A stretch of 64,000 bases of DNA from Pomacea canaliculata (GCF_003073045.1 NC_037592.1:3399924-3463923); one strand, 5' to 3'. Positions 47,401-60,056 are shown, numbered from the stretch's first letter. Notes: a model not told the origin generated them from the sequence alone. Numbers and translations: made by a program.

Positions 47401-50400
47401 GCTTTCTCACTGTCTGGTTTCAGGTATAGCCTTATAATCTGCTTGTCTGTGTTAGATTAAGCACCATTATACTTAAGAGTCCATGCACATTTGCTTATTT
47501 ATTTTAGTGGTTTGTCGTTCATGAGGTTAATATTTGTCTTCATAGAAAATTTATTGAACTTCCACCATTTACCTGATAGGACGCTAGTTTTCAGTAAATG
47601 GTTAGGCAGCAATGTCCATCGAAAACTTTAATAGTTCGTTCTGTCACTAAAACAGTTTTGGGAAAAAGCTCAGAAATGTTTATATATCGCATAACAAGTG
47701 CACTCATTGTGCGAGGAAGTGTGTGTGTGTGTGTGTGTGGGGGGGGTAACGCAAACAAATAAAAGCATTGTAGACTCGCTAAATAAAATTTACAGGATGC
47801 CGCATTTCTAATCAAAACCTTTGAAAATCTAAAAATTCCTACATATAAAAGATTTACTATCGGAATTAAATAGGGACGTTTACTTGCACATCATTGTCAT
47901 TTCGGCACGTGCTATTCCCGAAACATTTTCTGTGTAGTCGCTGTATTTCGCTTGTTCAACTTGTTTCTCATTTCTCAGTGCGTCAATTGAACTTTTTGCT
48001 AGGACGGATCACGTCGTTCAAATTTTGTACCGGAAACTGGCAGTGAACAATACGAAAAAGAGTGACATCATTTAGTTAAAAATAGCTTAAAAACTATTTT
48101 TACCATAGCCTTTGCTAGGAGAGAATGCCGGTTCAAACGGTATACAACATGTCGGCGGGATCGAAATATGCGTAACCAAGGCTCAAAAAAGAGCAATTTC
48201 GGTATCAGCACGAAAACAAAATAATCTGGCTTTAAACATATCTAAAGGATGATCAAAGAACTTTTGTCAATAAGTCTAGGAAATATAAGCAGCCAAACAT
48301 GATTGTTTCATTGATGACTTCAAAATCAGTTCCTCCATCTCAAAATGTATTTTACATCATCTTGAATACATATTAGTTATATAACATAACTTAATCCATG
48401 CAGGATGACAAACAGCTTCACATCAACATGTGTGCATCTGCTTGCAAAATATGTACATGTAAATGCATTGAAATTTAATCTTACAAGATAAATTTTATAT
48501 TCAGCAATTAACAGAATTTACCTGCTCTGTTAATGGAACCCATCATAAACTGAGCTAGAAGGTCAGAAATCAGCCTGTTAAAAAAAAAAAAGTCTTGCAT
48601 ATTATGTGTGATATTGCTACTACACAAAACAGAGACAGGGTAAAGAAAACTTGAGTATTAAACAACAAAAACAATATATTGATAAAAATGAAAAAAGAGA
48701 GGCTTTGAGTAAAAAGGACAGCTGTTTTGCTCACGTACCTTTATCGACCATAACAAAAATAACAAGAATAATTCTTTTCACCACTTTGCTTGATTTACAA
48801 ATTTCATAAGAAATTCATGAATCAGTTGCAGCAGTCTGATAATTAAAAAAAGGAGGTAAGAGGAATAAAAAAAACTTTACAATAACAGGCCTGACCTCTT
48901 TGGCACAATCAGTTCCTTGATAGCACTGACGGTCTCAATTATGTCTTGTTTGTTGTGGAAGGTTGCAAGAATGTCCGGCTAAAAGTACACAGCCCAAGAC
49001 ATGAAAATGAAATTTTTATTATAGTCCTTTTCTTTGAGACCTCCTAGAAGATATGACTATAAGAGATAATAGGCTGCATTTGCTCTTTCCATTAAATGTG
49101 GACTTCCCAAGAAGCCCAGTTTTTTTTTGAATAAGGGAGTTGAAGATGGACGGTCATAAACAACACCAAAGACAGGAACCAGAAGTCTGGGTTTGATAAA
49201 ATTAAAGTAAAAAAAAAAAAAAGATTTACTAAAAATCTGATCACGTTCTTTCCCTTTGGACAGCAACAGCTGAGTGATATGTCTCAACTAAAGTCTCTGG
49301 GGCACTGCCAGGGACACAACTTTGATGGTTAAAGAGCAAACATAGCTTATTATGTTTTACAGTCATATCATCTAACAGGTCAAAGAAACACTGGGTTCAT
49401 TAATACATTATATAAGCCACAAAGCAGAATGTAGAATGTGCAACATACCACTTTCTCTTGCAGCCCATCTTTTGTGATTGGTTCTTTCTTTGGTATCTTA
49501 GGCTTTTCCTCCTTGGCAGGCTTGATTACAATAGGCTAATAAAATAAGAAACAGATTTTATTCTTATGCTTAGACTTATTAATGGTGCCTTCGTAACACC
49601 AATGATCAAACTCTTGATTTTTATTTCAAGTAGATAAAAAAGACATGATCATTTTGTATTTTGCTGGCTGCCAGAGGTATCTTTACACATCTAGAACAAA
49701 GCATGACCCTTCAGGCAAGCAAAGAAGCATTACCCATATTTCAAGAATGACTGACCTGCTGTTTATGGATGGGTGGGTTGGCTACATCCACTGTTACCCT
49801 CTTCGGGGATATAGACAAAGGGGTGGACTGAGGGGCGAGAGGTTGGGAGGGTGCTGCCTGGGCTGAACGCGGAAGCATGGCTGGAGTGTTGGGCTTAAAC
49901 ATAAAGTTCTTCTGTGGCCGCAGACTAAGCTCCTCTTTGCCATTAAGCAGACTGCCAGTTCCTGCAAAATCAAAATAAGTAAATAATAAAGAGTCTGCTG
50001 AAAAACTCAAAATACTTAGCAAGCAGACCCTGGAAAGGTGGGGAAAAAAGTGTGAGAATTGTAACTGTAAAGCAGAGCCTAATATAAATGTTTGCGAGCA
50101 AGTGTAACTGTCTACTCACCTGGAAGTGGAGGCGATGGTGCACCACGACTGACACCTATCCCACTGCCCGCACTGCCTGGTGCTGACGATGACTGTCCTT
50201 GGGATTTGCCACCAGTGGTGACCTGCTGCTGCTGCTGCTGCATTCGCTGAAATCTGGGTGGCATGTTCTCTCGATTTCCTGGGCCTATATAGTTTAAAAA
50301 AAAGATACCCATTTTAAAAAAGGCAAAATGATATTCCCCTGAGATTTAAGGGCGGAGTGGGTGTAAGCAAAACCCATAAGATATCATAATCTAAAACGAG

Positions 50401-50511
50401 TCTTGCTCTGTGCTAGACAAACCATCTTTGTGACAACAAACTACCCTAAAATTTAGGAGATCAGAAGTACACAAAAATGCAGAGCAATCACCATTACCTT
50501 GCCTGTTCTGC

Positions 50512-50543
<32 letters not shown>

Positions 50544-53500
50544 CTGGGTGTTCTGCTGCTGCTGCTGTTGCTGCTGATTGTTGCGACGCTGGTTCTGAGG
50601 GCTGCCACCTTCTTTGTTGCGGTTGCGGTAGTTATTTTGGAAACCACCTGCATAATCACCACTCTCTTCTTACTGCTGGTTTGAAAACTTAAAATATGCA
50701 TCTAAATACTTCCTTCAATAAATGTATTAAAGTAAAAGAATACCTGTACTTGCTGTAGCTTTTTCAGGCCCCAAAAACTTAGTTTTTGCTTCATGGTTGG
50801 TGTTTTTTTTTTCTGACCCTCACTCTTTTTAGCTCAAAATGTGCATCCTCCCCAAAAACATCAATAATATTCAAAAAAATCTCACTCTGATTTTGTTGGT
50901 TCCCACGATTGCGCCCGCCGCCGCCACCACCTCCTCCTCCACCACCACCACCCATGTTGCCAGCAAACTGAGGTGCAAAATTATCAACCTGAATAACCCC
51001 AGGACCTGTTCCAATGGCAGTACCTGCAAAAAAATAAAATTAAGAAAAAAAATTACATTGATTTTCTCTCTTTTTTGTTAATTTTTAATTCGGCAGGATT
51101 GTAGGATATTTACTAATTTCCAGCAGTTTAACAACATATACATCAACATGATAATGAAGATTTCATTAGAACATTACAATAGACAAAATTTTTTCTATTT
51201 GACCCACCATCTTCACCTCGAAACACTATTAAAACAAAACAAAAATGAACACTTACTCATGGAACCTAAAGGCACATTGAAGATGTCACCAAAACCAGGC
51301 TTCCACTGTGGGCCCAAGTGCCCATTCAAACTCTGCGCATTGAACATCTTGCTCCGACCCTGACCCTGAAGATGAAACAGAGAATTGCAGAGTTAAGCCA
51401 TCAAGGAGAGACAGCAGCACACACCTTTGTCCCTTTAACCCTCTCTGAACTTAATCTACATCCATTCACACAATATCAGACTGTGTTGGAAGTAGGCAAA
51501 TAAGCAAAGACAGCTTGTTAGCTCTGATTGCAGCTTGTTACGCTTGCAGCCAGAGCTGACAAGCTGTCTATGCCACATTAAAGGAAGAATTGTTAATACC
51601 AATCTGGACGCACCAAATGCTACTGTTATAAAAAGATGGCAAAATGCACCAATAATCTGAATGTCACTCACATTTGCTGCCTCCTGCCGAATGGCTTGAA
51701 TGGTACGAGGTCCATTGTCACTAGCCACTCGTCTTGGCTTCCACTGGAAAAAAAAAAACCCCAGCAATTAAGGATAACATTATCTCCATTTATTTAAACA
51801 CAAATTATTAAACTGTGAAAACATTTTTTTGACTGAATCTCAAAATATTTGTTACAGTGGACTGCATAATGTACTAAACCTCTCTATCCACTTAATCTAC
51901 CTGATTAGCTCGCAGCTCAATGACATCCTGCAACATGAAGCGGATCCTGGATGGCAGCTCCTCATTTATTGCGAAGACTTCAATTCGCTTAAAGTACTGA
52001 TTCATCAATGCCTGAAACGACCATCACTTGCCATTAGGTGTTGTAGGTAGGACACAATTCATTACCGCAAAAAGTTCTCACTCTGTTATTTGTAAGCTAC
52101 AGGAGTATCTTGCTCTCTGCCAATGATAAAAGGCTAGAAGGCCAGATCCTTCTGACTGCTAAAGCAAGGGAAGTGATAAGCTGTCTGCACTTGCAAATAT
52201 ACCAATGTACATAGAGGAAAAGTGACTTAACTCTTTTTAGGGCTGTATAAAAAGAATCTTTCACCAATATCACCTCACCTCTGCCTTACTGGTATCCAGG
52301 CGAGGGCCAACAGTGCGCATTATTTGACACAGACATTCCAGGTCTTCGGCCATGTCTCGCACAGGCGTGTTTTTTTTCTTTTCCAGGAGCTGCTGGATGC
52401 ATTTGTGGAGAATGCCCTCATGTAGCATCTCCAGCTTTCCGAGCTCTCCTACAGAGTAGAAACATTAGGACTAGCCACAACACCAAACACTTGCTCAGCA
52501 CAAGTGTATTGTATTGTCATGCACAAGAGGCATTCACATAAGATTACAGTGCTTCTAAAAATGAAATTCTTCGTTTTAAGGATTTTAATGCTAAGAATAA
52601 TAAAACATTAAAAAATTAGCACGTAAAATATTTTTAAAAATATATTTTAGACAGTATTCACAATCACAGACCACTAGCTTTAGTGTCTTTGTAAAACACA
52701 ATTACCTAAATATGCAAGAATGCTCTGTTATCTTACAAGTCTTGGAAATCTATGCAAACCAAAGAGGATACTCCCCTAAAATTGTGCAAAACTGAGAAAT
52801 TTTTGTTCAAAAGCCAATTACAGCCAAAATAATATTTAGACTGCAAAGCCAATGCATACAATTATTGTCTGTTTAAGAGTACAAAATTTTATTACTGTAG
52901 ATTTAGCTTTTAGCTGTCAAAATGAACACAAACAAAATTTCTTAATTCTGGAAAAAAGTTGCTTCTATTTTAGGTGTAACTTGTGGTAGATAGCTAAATA
53001 AAAGTAATGCATTTATATCTTTCAGTGGGCATTTTACCATGTAATTTAACATAGAGTTTCACATGAGCAAAAGTTGTTTTATTATTTTTGTCATGTCAGC
53101 ATAGCTACATTAGGATATAGATGAAATGAATCCAGTTTCAGCTGATGCAGAGATCCACTAAAATGCTACCTTCTTTAAGTTTTCTTTAAGGATCATTAAT
53201 TTACACTTTTGAATGCATAATTTTCTTCTTTTGACAAGTGTTTAATACTTTGAAAAATTATTACTACACTATTGATATATTGTACCATTATTTATTTTCA
53301 AGCGATTGTGAAAAAAGTTTTTAGAAACCAAATTAGGCAGTTCAGCTTTTAGGATCTTTAAACAACTCATTTGGGGAAAAAAATCTGATAAAAAAGTGCC
53401 CTTACATGTGCACTTTTAAAAAAGTTCAAATTGTTCATTGAAGCTTCAGGACAGCCGAAATGCATTATGGTAACTAGTTTCAATTTCCTGTTTTAAAATT

Positions 53501-56157
53501 GTAAAAGGTTTATAACAGAATTAAAGAACTGGACAATTTTAATCTATTAAGTTGTCAAAAACTGTAATATTTTTGTATTTGCAGTGCAAGTGAAAGCTGC
53601 CCTTCGAAATCTGTTAAACATGCTTGTGGTTTTCTCCTTCACTTGCTTTTGACAAATGGCAGACTAGCATCTTTTCAGAGTGTTTAATTTTATTAAAGTT
53701 TATTTTCACATCAAACCACACATTTTTGAATAAAACATGTGAACTATATATACTATATGTTAAACCAATAGAATCTGTTGTCTTAACCTTGACAGTGGCC
53801 TCCCAAAATGGCTATTTTTTGCACCAGTCTCTGACCTTAAAAGCATAAGCACCAAAACCAAGCAAGGCTTACCAATAAATTTGATATTGCCAAGCATCTT
53901 TTCTTTGGCCAGGTGGTACTGCTCACACTCTTCTTCTGTGAGTGGGCCATCTTTCTTGTCAAATGCTATGAAATATAAGCCACTAGAAGCTGTCAATATC
54001 AAAACTTGGACCTGGCATTTCTAAAATGCAATGAAAAAATGTCACATTTTACACGTTCCATTAAAAAAGCAAATCCACAGATCTGAACCTGATCAATTTC
54101 AGACTGGTTTAAAACAATTTAAGAAACAAATCTAAAAACTTGTATATAATTGCACATTGTAAAACTTATAAAAAACAAGAAGCAAAATGGATACATGGAC
54201 ATTATTTACTGCATACATGATTTACCTTCAGTTGCCTTTGATCTGTTCTCAAATTCGTCTTGGCACTTGTTTAGGAGGAGTCGACGAAAGCTCTAAAAAA
54301 CACACACACATTCCATCAGCCAAAGGTCACGGTTTATGTACATTTTATGTGGTGACTGATTATAGCAGGAAATCAAATATTTGAATTACACAAGGGTAAT
54401 TTTTCACCACCACATTCTAAAAAACCTAGAGAAGCCAAATTAGAACATGAAGCATATAACACAACCACCTGGGACTTAGGAATACACGAAGAAAGATAAG
54501 TTCTCACAGTTATGCCAGAGGAAGGGGGTTCGAAGTTTGGTACGTCTTCACATAGTCGATGACACAGCTGTGCATACAAGTTGCTGTACTTGGGCTCTTC
54601 TAAAGCCTTGTCAAAAATCTGCATGAAAAACAAAGGATAAAAATGTGGCATCAAAGCAAGCATCAGAAAAGGGACATTTTTAACAATTTGTCTGTGGTTA
54701 AACAACGTGTAACATTGCAATCCAAATGGTCTATACCTTTAGCATCAGCCACTTCCTGTCATTGCAAAATGGCTGAAAGTGTGCAAAATTCCTCAATTCT
54801 TATGCTTATATTTCTGTTCAAGATACTTGTACATTCTTTTTACAGAAAAGAATATTTTATAAATTTTATAAAATTAGGGCTACACGTTTCTTCCTCAACT
54901 CTTCCCTCTTCTTTTCTGGCTGATGAATGAAGACTTATTTTATTATAAACACTAACACTAGCCCAATTCAAATGAAAGATGACAGTAAGCGTAACTTACT
55001 AGTAAAATAACACCCTTAAGGATGACAGAGTTGTCGATGCCCACATTGAGCAACTCAAGACTCAACTTATCAAACTTCTCTGGTGTGAGCTTGTTGAGGA
55101 TTCTGAAGACAAATTATATCAACATGCCAACATTTTTTTTTTCTAGAAAATGTCAAAGGCAATTTTTTTCAACAAGGGATGATATTTAAGATAATAGTGT
55201 TCACAAGGTCAAACTCCCCCCCAAAAAAACCATGACAGTATAATAACATACCAAAATGTGAATTTCTAATAGCTACACTAGTCCTCCACTCATTTTGTAT
55301 TTTTCCTCCAAATAGCATCTTAATGAAATAATGTTGTAAAAGCTCTTAAATGTTGTTTAAACTGAACACAATTTCAAAAAAGTGAAACTATCCACAGCAT
55401 CAGAACTTTGTCAACTCAAAAGTCACAAACCAAATGCCTTAACAATGAATCAGTACCCTCTGACTCTGCGAAAAATCTGGTCATGTCGGTCTGAGTGAGG
55501 CTGTACATCGCGTCTGAGAACGCTCGGAGGAACCCATCGGCGAGTCGCCTGGGCTTGCTGTGAGCCCGGCACGGTGGGTTTGGGTGGTCTCTCGTCCCTA
55601 GGAAAACACAACGGCTTATTATAAAAACTGCCTGTCTTAAATGTGTGATAAATTAGCTTAATCATTCTGTTCTCGCCAAACTTCTAATACTAATTGTTTT
55701 ACTTTCTGCATATGGCAATAGATTCACATATACCAACATGAATGAGTTGGGAAGAAGTGCATAAAAAACAAAAAAAAAAAACAAAAAAAAAAAACAAGGA
55801 ATCCTTTAATAAATCCAGGCTCACACAACAGAACGTTTTTTCAAAGAGATGGAAATATAATGTATGCTGCATTTCTTTTCTACTCACTGTCCTCCTGTGT
55901 GTGGAGAAACACCACCCTTGCTGGATTTTGAGTCCAGTATGCTGCTTATCTCTGCACCGATATAGGACGCTCAAGTTGGATTAAAAAAATAAAAAAAATG
56001 AAGGGATTTCTCCCTTTACAACCTGCAACGAGAGGCGGTTGTGATCAATTAATGAATTAAGCTTCAACAGCCATTCACAATCATACTGACTGCAACTTAT
56101 ACAGACTCTACAACAAGCAAGTTTGTCATATACCTTAACTATAGGTGAAGAAGACAT
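44469..56157 (-). CDS. EIF4G2: EIF4G2 (DAP5/NAT1/p97) translation initiation factor; one MA3 exon not found
   Basis: Exons in order: 56134-56157, 55888-55949, 55457-55597, 55000-55102, 54508-54618, 54226-54292, 53873-53965, 52279-52448, 51901-52011, 51672-51743, 51257-51365, 50886-51023, 50498-50647, 50120-50284, 49756-49961, 49449-49535, 48896-48978, 48522-48574, [gap], 46295-46553, 45755-45959, 45417-45528, 45164-45260, 44802-44923, 44469-44534. The factor is an eIF4G paralogue lacking the eIF4E site. It scaffolds eIF4A and eIF3 for cap-independent and uORF-linked initiation. Seen: RRVRGILNKLTPEKFDKL and FDKALEEPKYSNLYAQLC open the MIF4G domain (~residues 66-300). A Gly13/Gln8/Gln13/Gln6 linker and MPPRF and ELSLRPQKNFMF follow. 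MA3 comes next, then the W2 domain ending NQWLTWLEQAEEESEEEEDE. Exons total 2806 bases, one over a multiple of three, so the missing exon must be 3n+2 bases. The start ATG at 56157 follows a clean TTCTCAG acceptor. Confidence 0.97.
46554..48521 (-). other. long EIF4G2 intron region with unresolved exon and simple repeats
   Basis: The ~2-kb interval between the two MA3 exons should contain a further exon, which I could not find. It holds a (GT)n/G8 tract at 47719-47746. It also has diverged direct repeats: TTTTTTAAGGTCGGGAACAT near 46571 recurs as TTTTTTAAGGTGGGACACCT near 46711, and AAGAGGTTT motifs recur near 46664 and 46994. The part at 47880-48200 is richer in CpG than ordinary intron here. 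Confidence 0.6.
50498..50647 (-). repeat. CAG/CAA polyglutamine-coding tract in EIF4G2
   Basis: This exon encodes two glutamine runs (8 and 13) separated by Asn-Thr, from CAG codons with a few CAA interruptions. A further Gln6 lies in the next exon (near 50225-50245) and a 13-glycine run in the preceding exon (near 50915-50955). All lie between MIF4G and MA3, in a region that is disordered in the family. The pure CAG stretches are expected to vary in length between individuals. Confidence 0.9.
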
Positions 56158-57719
56158 TTTCTGAGAACAAGAAATGTTGCTAATGGGGTGGGGGCAAAAT
56201 CTTCTGAGCCACATATTCATACAACACTTTTTAACTATACACATTATGTTTAAGTAAACACAAGGAAGAAAACTGGTAAAAATGTGTTGCTCAGTTACTA
56301 TCCACAATGTTAAATTCAGATGCTTGAACAGGGGGAGTGGGGGTGGAGCTAAGCAGACTGAACAAAGGGCAGAAGGGTGTGGAGTTATGTGCTATTAATA
56401 TACTGTCTGTACTGAAACCAGGTGTGAATATTTCTTTTTTATGCTTTGGTTAAAATTAGGCTAAGCAGGTGAGGCTCATGGCATTGTGTGTCACCAGAGT
56501 GATAATTTGCTCCCAGAAATATTGTAAATTATCATTTACATTTGTAGCCATACCATGATCTAGGAAAGATGATCTCAATTTTGCTTAAGGTTTTTACAAC
56601 ATTAAAGTTTAAAGTACCTTCAGCATTTCAGAATTCTCTGAAAATAAATGATTTATTTAAAAAAGCTGGCAATCTTAATGATAATTACCCCCAAACACCA
56701 GGAACAATTAGGAATAGACAATCAAAGCAACAAATAAAGCTGTGAAGGATAAAACACATATTTTTTACCATTTTAGGAATTATTAAAAGCCCCTAATACT
56801 TGAAAACTGCACATTTAGGCGTATTAAAAAAAAAAAATCTCTTATCAGAGCACTGGGAAACTTTAAGTAATGTATAAGACAAAAAAAAATTCGAATTTTT
56901 GAACCTTAAACGAGCCTTTGCTTGAACTGTCCTCAATCAACACATTAGCTTGAAAAATATGTACAATCCCAACACTTTTAACAGCAGTTTATTGTTAATG
57001 AAGATCTCCTTTTCTTGGGTCAGAAGCAGTCCTGCTACCAAGCTGCCGCATAACTGTAGATCGAATCACTTGATTTTTTCGCATCTATCACTGATCTTAC
57101 AACTGTTGTTACTGTACATTTTATTCATAGAAAAGTCAAAATCTCCGTATACCTAATCTTGCCAGAACATGTCCGCACGATGCAAAAAAACATGCATCGG
57201 AAGAGTAACTGGGTTTATTGCAGCTTTAAAATTCCGATTCAAATGCGGATTAAACATTACGTCCCCGATATACACTCTCTCAAACAGGGAAACTAAGGAA
57301 AGGTAAGTACACTATGATGTGTATATATTGTTTTCCTAGTCTCTTTCAGAAATGTAAAGTGCCATTCTCTATGGATATGTTCGCTACTTTGCTATGCAGC
57401 TAAAATGGCCGTAATATGCTAAGCTTATACTCCTTCCCAAGATAACCCGACAGCTCAGATTAAACAGAACTGAATACCTTTTATAGATCACAATCATAAA
57501 AACTTAAAGAAAACTTTATTTATAACAAGATATTCATGTCTTTATGCTGTTACGTCACAAAGACAAAAGACTTTCGTAGCGAAACCTGCTCTTGCTGCCT
57601 ACCCGATAAGTTGCATCCCTTAACTTTATCCCGAAGAACTGGATATGGCAACCAAAATTTAAATTTTTATTTGTAGACGTGTCAAGGGTATAATAAATTT
57701 AAGCTTCCTGATCACTTAC

Positions 57720-57830
57720 CCTCAAGATGAAATAAAAACGTAGAAGAAGATAATTTTCATCAAGCTAGCTTGCCAATCCTACGCAAAATAAGAAATTTTT
57801 CTGATGCGTGATCCCAGAATGCATGTGCGC
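57720..57830 (-). promoter_or_regulatory. EIF4G2 promoter and noncoding first exon
   Basis: A strong donor (GAGG/GTAAGT at 57720/57719) ends a leader exon that can splice directly to the TTCTCAG acceptor (exon begins at 56160) just before the EIF4G2 ATG. A TCCCAGAATGC core at 57812-57822 matches the ZNF143/THAP11-type promoter element found near the start of many animal housekeeping genes. A 12-codon uORF (ATG at 57760, TGA at 57724-57722) lies within the exon. The start site is inferred, not seen. Confidence 0.55.
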
Positions 57831-58239
57831 TGATGAATCATGGGTGTGGCGAGTGAGTTCATTTTTTTTAAAGTGCTCACATTCTAAATATTATTACCAT
57901 TAAAACTTTTTGACATACAATTTTGATACTTTAATGTTTCTTTATTTTAGACCGGATTTAAAATTTAAACTTTTGGTGACGTCAGGTTTTGGTGAGTTGT
58001 GTAACGTGGCTGAGAGGATCTTATTTTTAGTTCTCGAGTTTCTCATTTGGGAAAAAAATGTGTTCCTATTCACAGCTTGCATCGTTCGTCGTTTTTGGAA
58101 TAGAGATTCATTGAAGGCGGGCATGTTGGATCAAGCTTTCTTCTTTCACCCAAGTTCGTCTTCTGATCGCGGAAAGTTAATGTAGATCACATGTCGTTGA
58201 TCACATCTTCGACACCAGATACTTCACCTGCCTATGCAA

Positions 58240-58400
58240 CTGTGTTTTGGACGCCTTATAGTTTAGCGGTGAAAACACTCGCCTTGAGTTCAGATCTTTT
58301 CTTGGGACATTCTCTGATTGTGATCCCTGTTCGCATGGCCGGCCGTCTGGTATACTCAGGTTTTCAATCACCTCTAGGTATAAGAGCATTTCCGCAAAAT
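58240..58400 (+). mobile_element. SINE-like fragment with tRNA-type head
   Basis: The string TATAGTTTAGCGGTGAAAAC followed by ACTCGCCTTGAGTTCAGATC resembles a tRNA A-arm and anticodon region with a degraded B box, as in tRNA-derived SINEs. The remaining body is not matched elsewhere in the window. The boundaries are approximate and the call is tentative. Confidence 0.35.
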
Positions 58401-58890
58401 CATCCAACTATCCAAACCACCTACAAGTTCTTTGGTTTCATTCTTTGTAATTCCTCTCCCCATGTCTGTAAAGTCGAGCTGTACTTTGAAAGCACTTTCC
58501 TTTTCAATAAAACAGACATGCACCGTGCAGAGACTGATCCAGATTCAGAGGTTATGGCCAAAAAGAGAAATACCGTCAATTACTCTATAAATGCTATGCG
58601 TTGTTCGAGCATTGTACACAAGATAAAACTTGTTTGCGACACAAATTTGTCACGTGATTATTAATCGTATACTTCCTTTTTATTGCAGAAACCCTACAGA
58701 TACTTAACAGTTTAGTAATGCATTAATTTTCAAAGCGGATTCATCTGCATCTTTAACAATTGTTGTCAGCGTCTATAATTAGCTACTTTTCCACACGTTC
58801 ATCCGTCAAAAGCAATACCCGAATCCGTCAGCAACATGAATTTAATATATTGAGCAATTTTAACAATCCTGCTGTGGTCTTGAAAACAAG

Positions 58891-58986
58891 AAGTATCCGG
58901 CCTTTGATAATGCTACTCAATGAAGTATCCGGCCTTTGATAATGCTACTCAATGAAGTATCCGGCCTTTGATAATGCTACTCAATG
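58891..58986. repeat. perfect 3 x 32-bp tandem repeat
   Basis: Three identical 32-base units beginning AAGTATCCGGCCTTTGATAA occupy 58891-58922, 58923-58954 and 58955-58986. No divergence is visible between copies, so the amplification is recent or the tract is being homogenised. It lies in noncoding DNA between EIF4G2 and the DEF8-like gene. Confidence 0.97.
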
Positions 58987-59628
58987 AGAAAAAAAAAATC
59001 AAATAACTTCAGAAAAAATCACGCAGCAAAAGAATTTATAAACTTAAATCCTTGCTGAAAGCTGTAATAAAAATATAATCCTTTAATTTTCATCCTAAAT
59101 GGAAAAAAAAATGTTGCATGTGAAGTGTGTAGAAAACGAATTATTTTTTTATAAAACATGCAGTGTGACAGAGGATGCAATTTAATCTTAAAGTGTTGCC
59201 TCAAGGAAAGTATTGGCTACAATTGTTTTTCCTTTTATTTATTTTATCCCTTTTATGTTTGAGTGGAAGGACTCTTTCGTTTTGGATAAATAGTAATAAC
59301 CATGAATGAGCAAGATAACATAATATTAATAGGCTCAGCTAGTTAATATAACTACACACTCTAAATTGGTCACATATCCTGGAATAAACCTTTATGTTTG
59401 GGATTTAAATAGACTTCTATCAGACAAGTGCATCATGAAGAAAAGAGATACAATCAGGGATTATATGGATATTATTAACACGAGGTCATATCTTCATGAT
59501 ATTGATGAGATTTTATTCAAACAAAATGTTTGCTCTGTTAGCACAGCTATTATACTTTGCTTCAGGATAGACCGTTTCAGTTCATAAACATGGAAGCTTA
59601 ACAAATATTTTGCTGTATTACTCTAAAG

Positions 59629-60056
59629 CAGTGATGCCCAACCTTTTTCGGCCTGCGGGCCATATCCATTTCGGACAGCCGTGTCGCGGGCCACTTCACC
59701 GCAAAAATACAAAAAGGAAAAAAAATAGAGCAGATACCATTTTTTATTAGAAACAAGTTGTACTTACCATTAATCATGTAGTAATTAGTGGGATATTTGA
59801 AGTTGTTTTCCCGAAACCAACTTCTAAATCTCCGGCCTCATCGTAGAGACACCAAGTCGGAGCACTGAATCAAAATGTTCGTCCATCGAAAAAAAGATTG
59901 AGAGACGCCCCTACGTGGGGATAAATACTTCTTTCTTTTTTTTTGTTGTTTTTTTAGGTCTTCTTTTATTACTAACATGCCGATTTCCTGCACTGTGGGC
60001 AGAAGTTTCGCGGGCCAAATGGCACCGCGTCGCGGGCCGTAGGTTGTGCATCCCTG
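59629..60056. mobile_element. non-autonomous hAT element, 428 bp, perfect 8-bp TSD
   Basis: The ends are imperfect inverted repeats, CAGTGATGCCCAACCT on the left and the reverse complement of CAGGGATGCACAACCT on the right. Both continue into GGGCC-rich sequence, typical of hAT non-autonomous elements. The identical octamer CTCTAAAG flanks it at 59621-59628 and 60057-60064. There is no transposase. The intact duplication indicates a fairly recent insertion compared with the MITE near 22.4 kb. Confidence 0.93.

Noticed and set aside
50477..50692. Plus-strand Leu/Ala-rich frames
   Set aside because: They are antisense to the CAG-rich EIF4G2 exon and are produced by the CTG repeats.
58191..58664. 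157-codon plus-strand frame
   Set aside because: It overlaps a SINE-like head, has no domain and has a composition expected of noncoding DNA.
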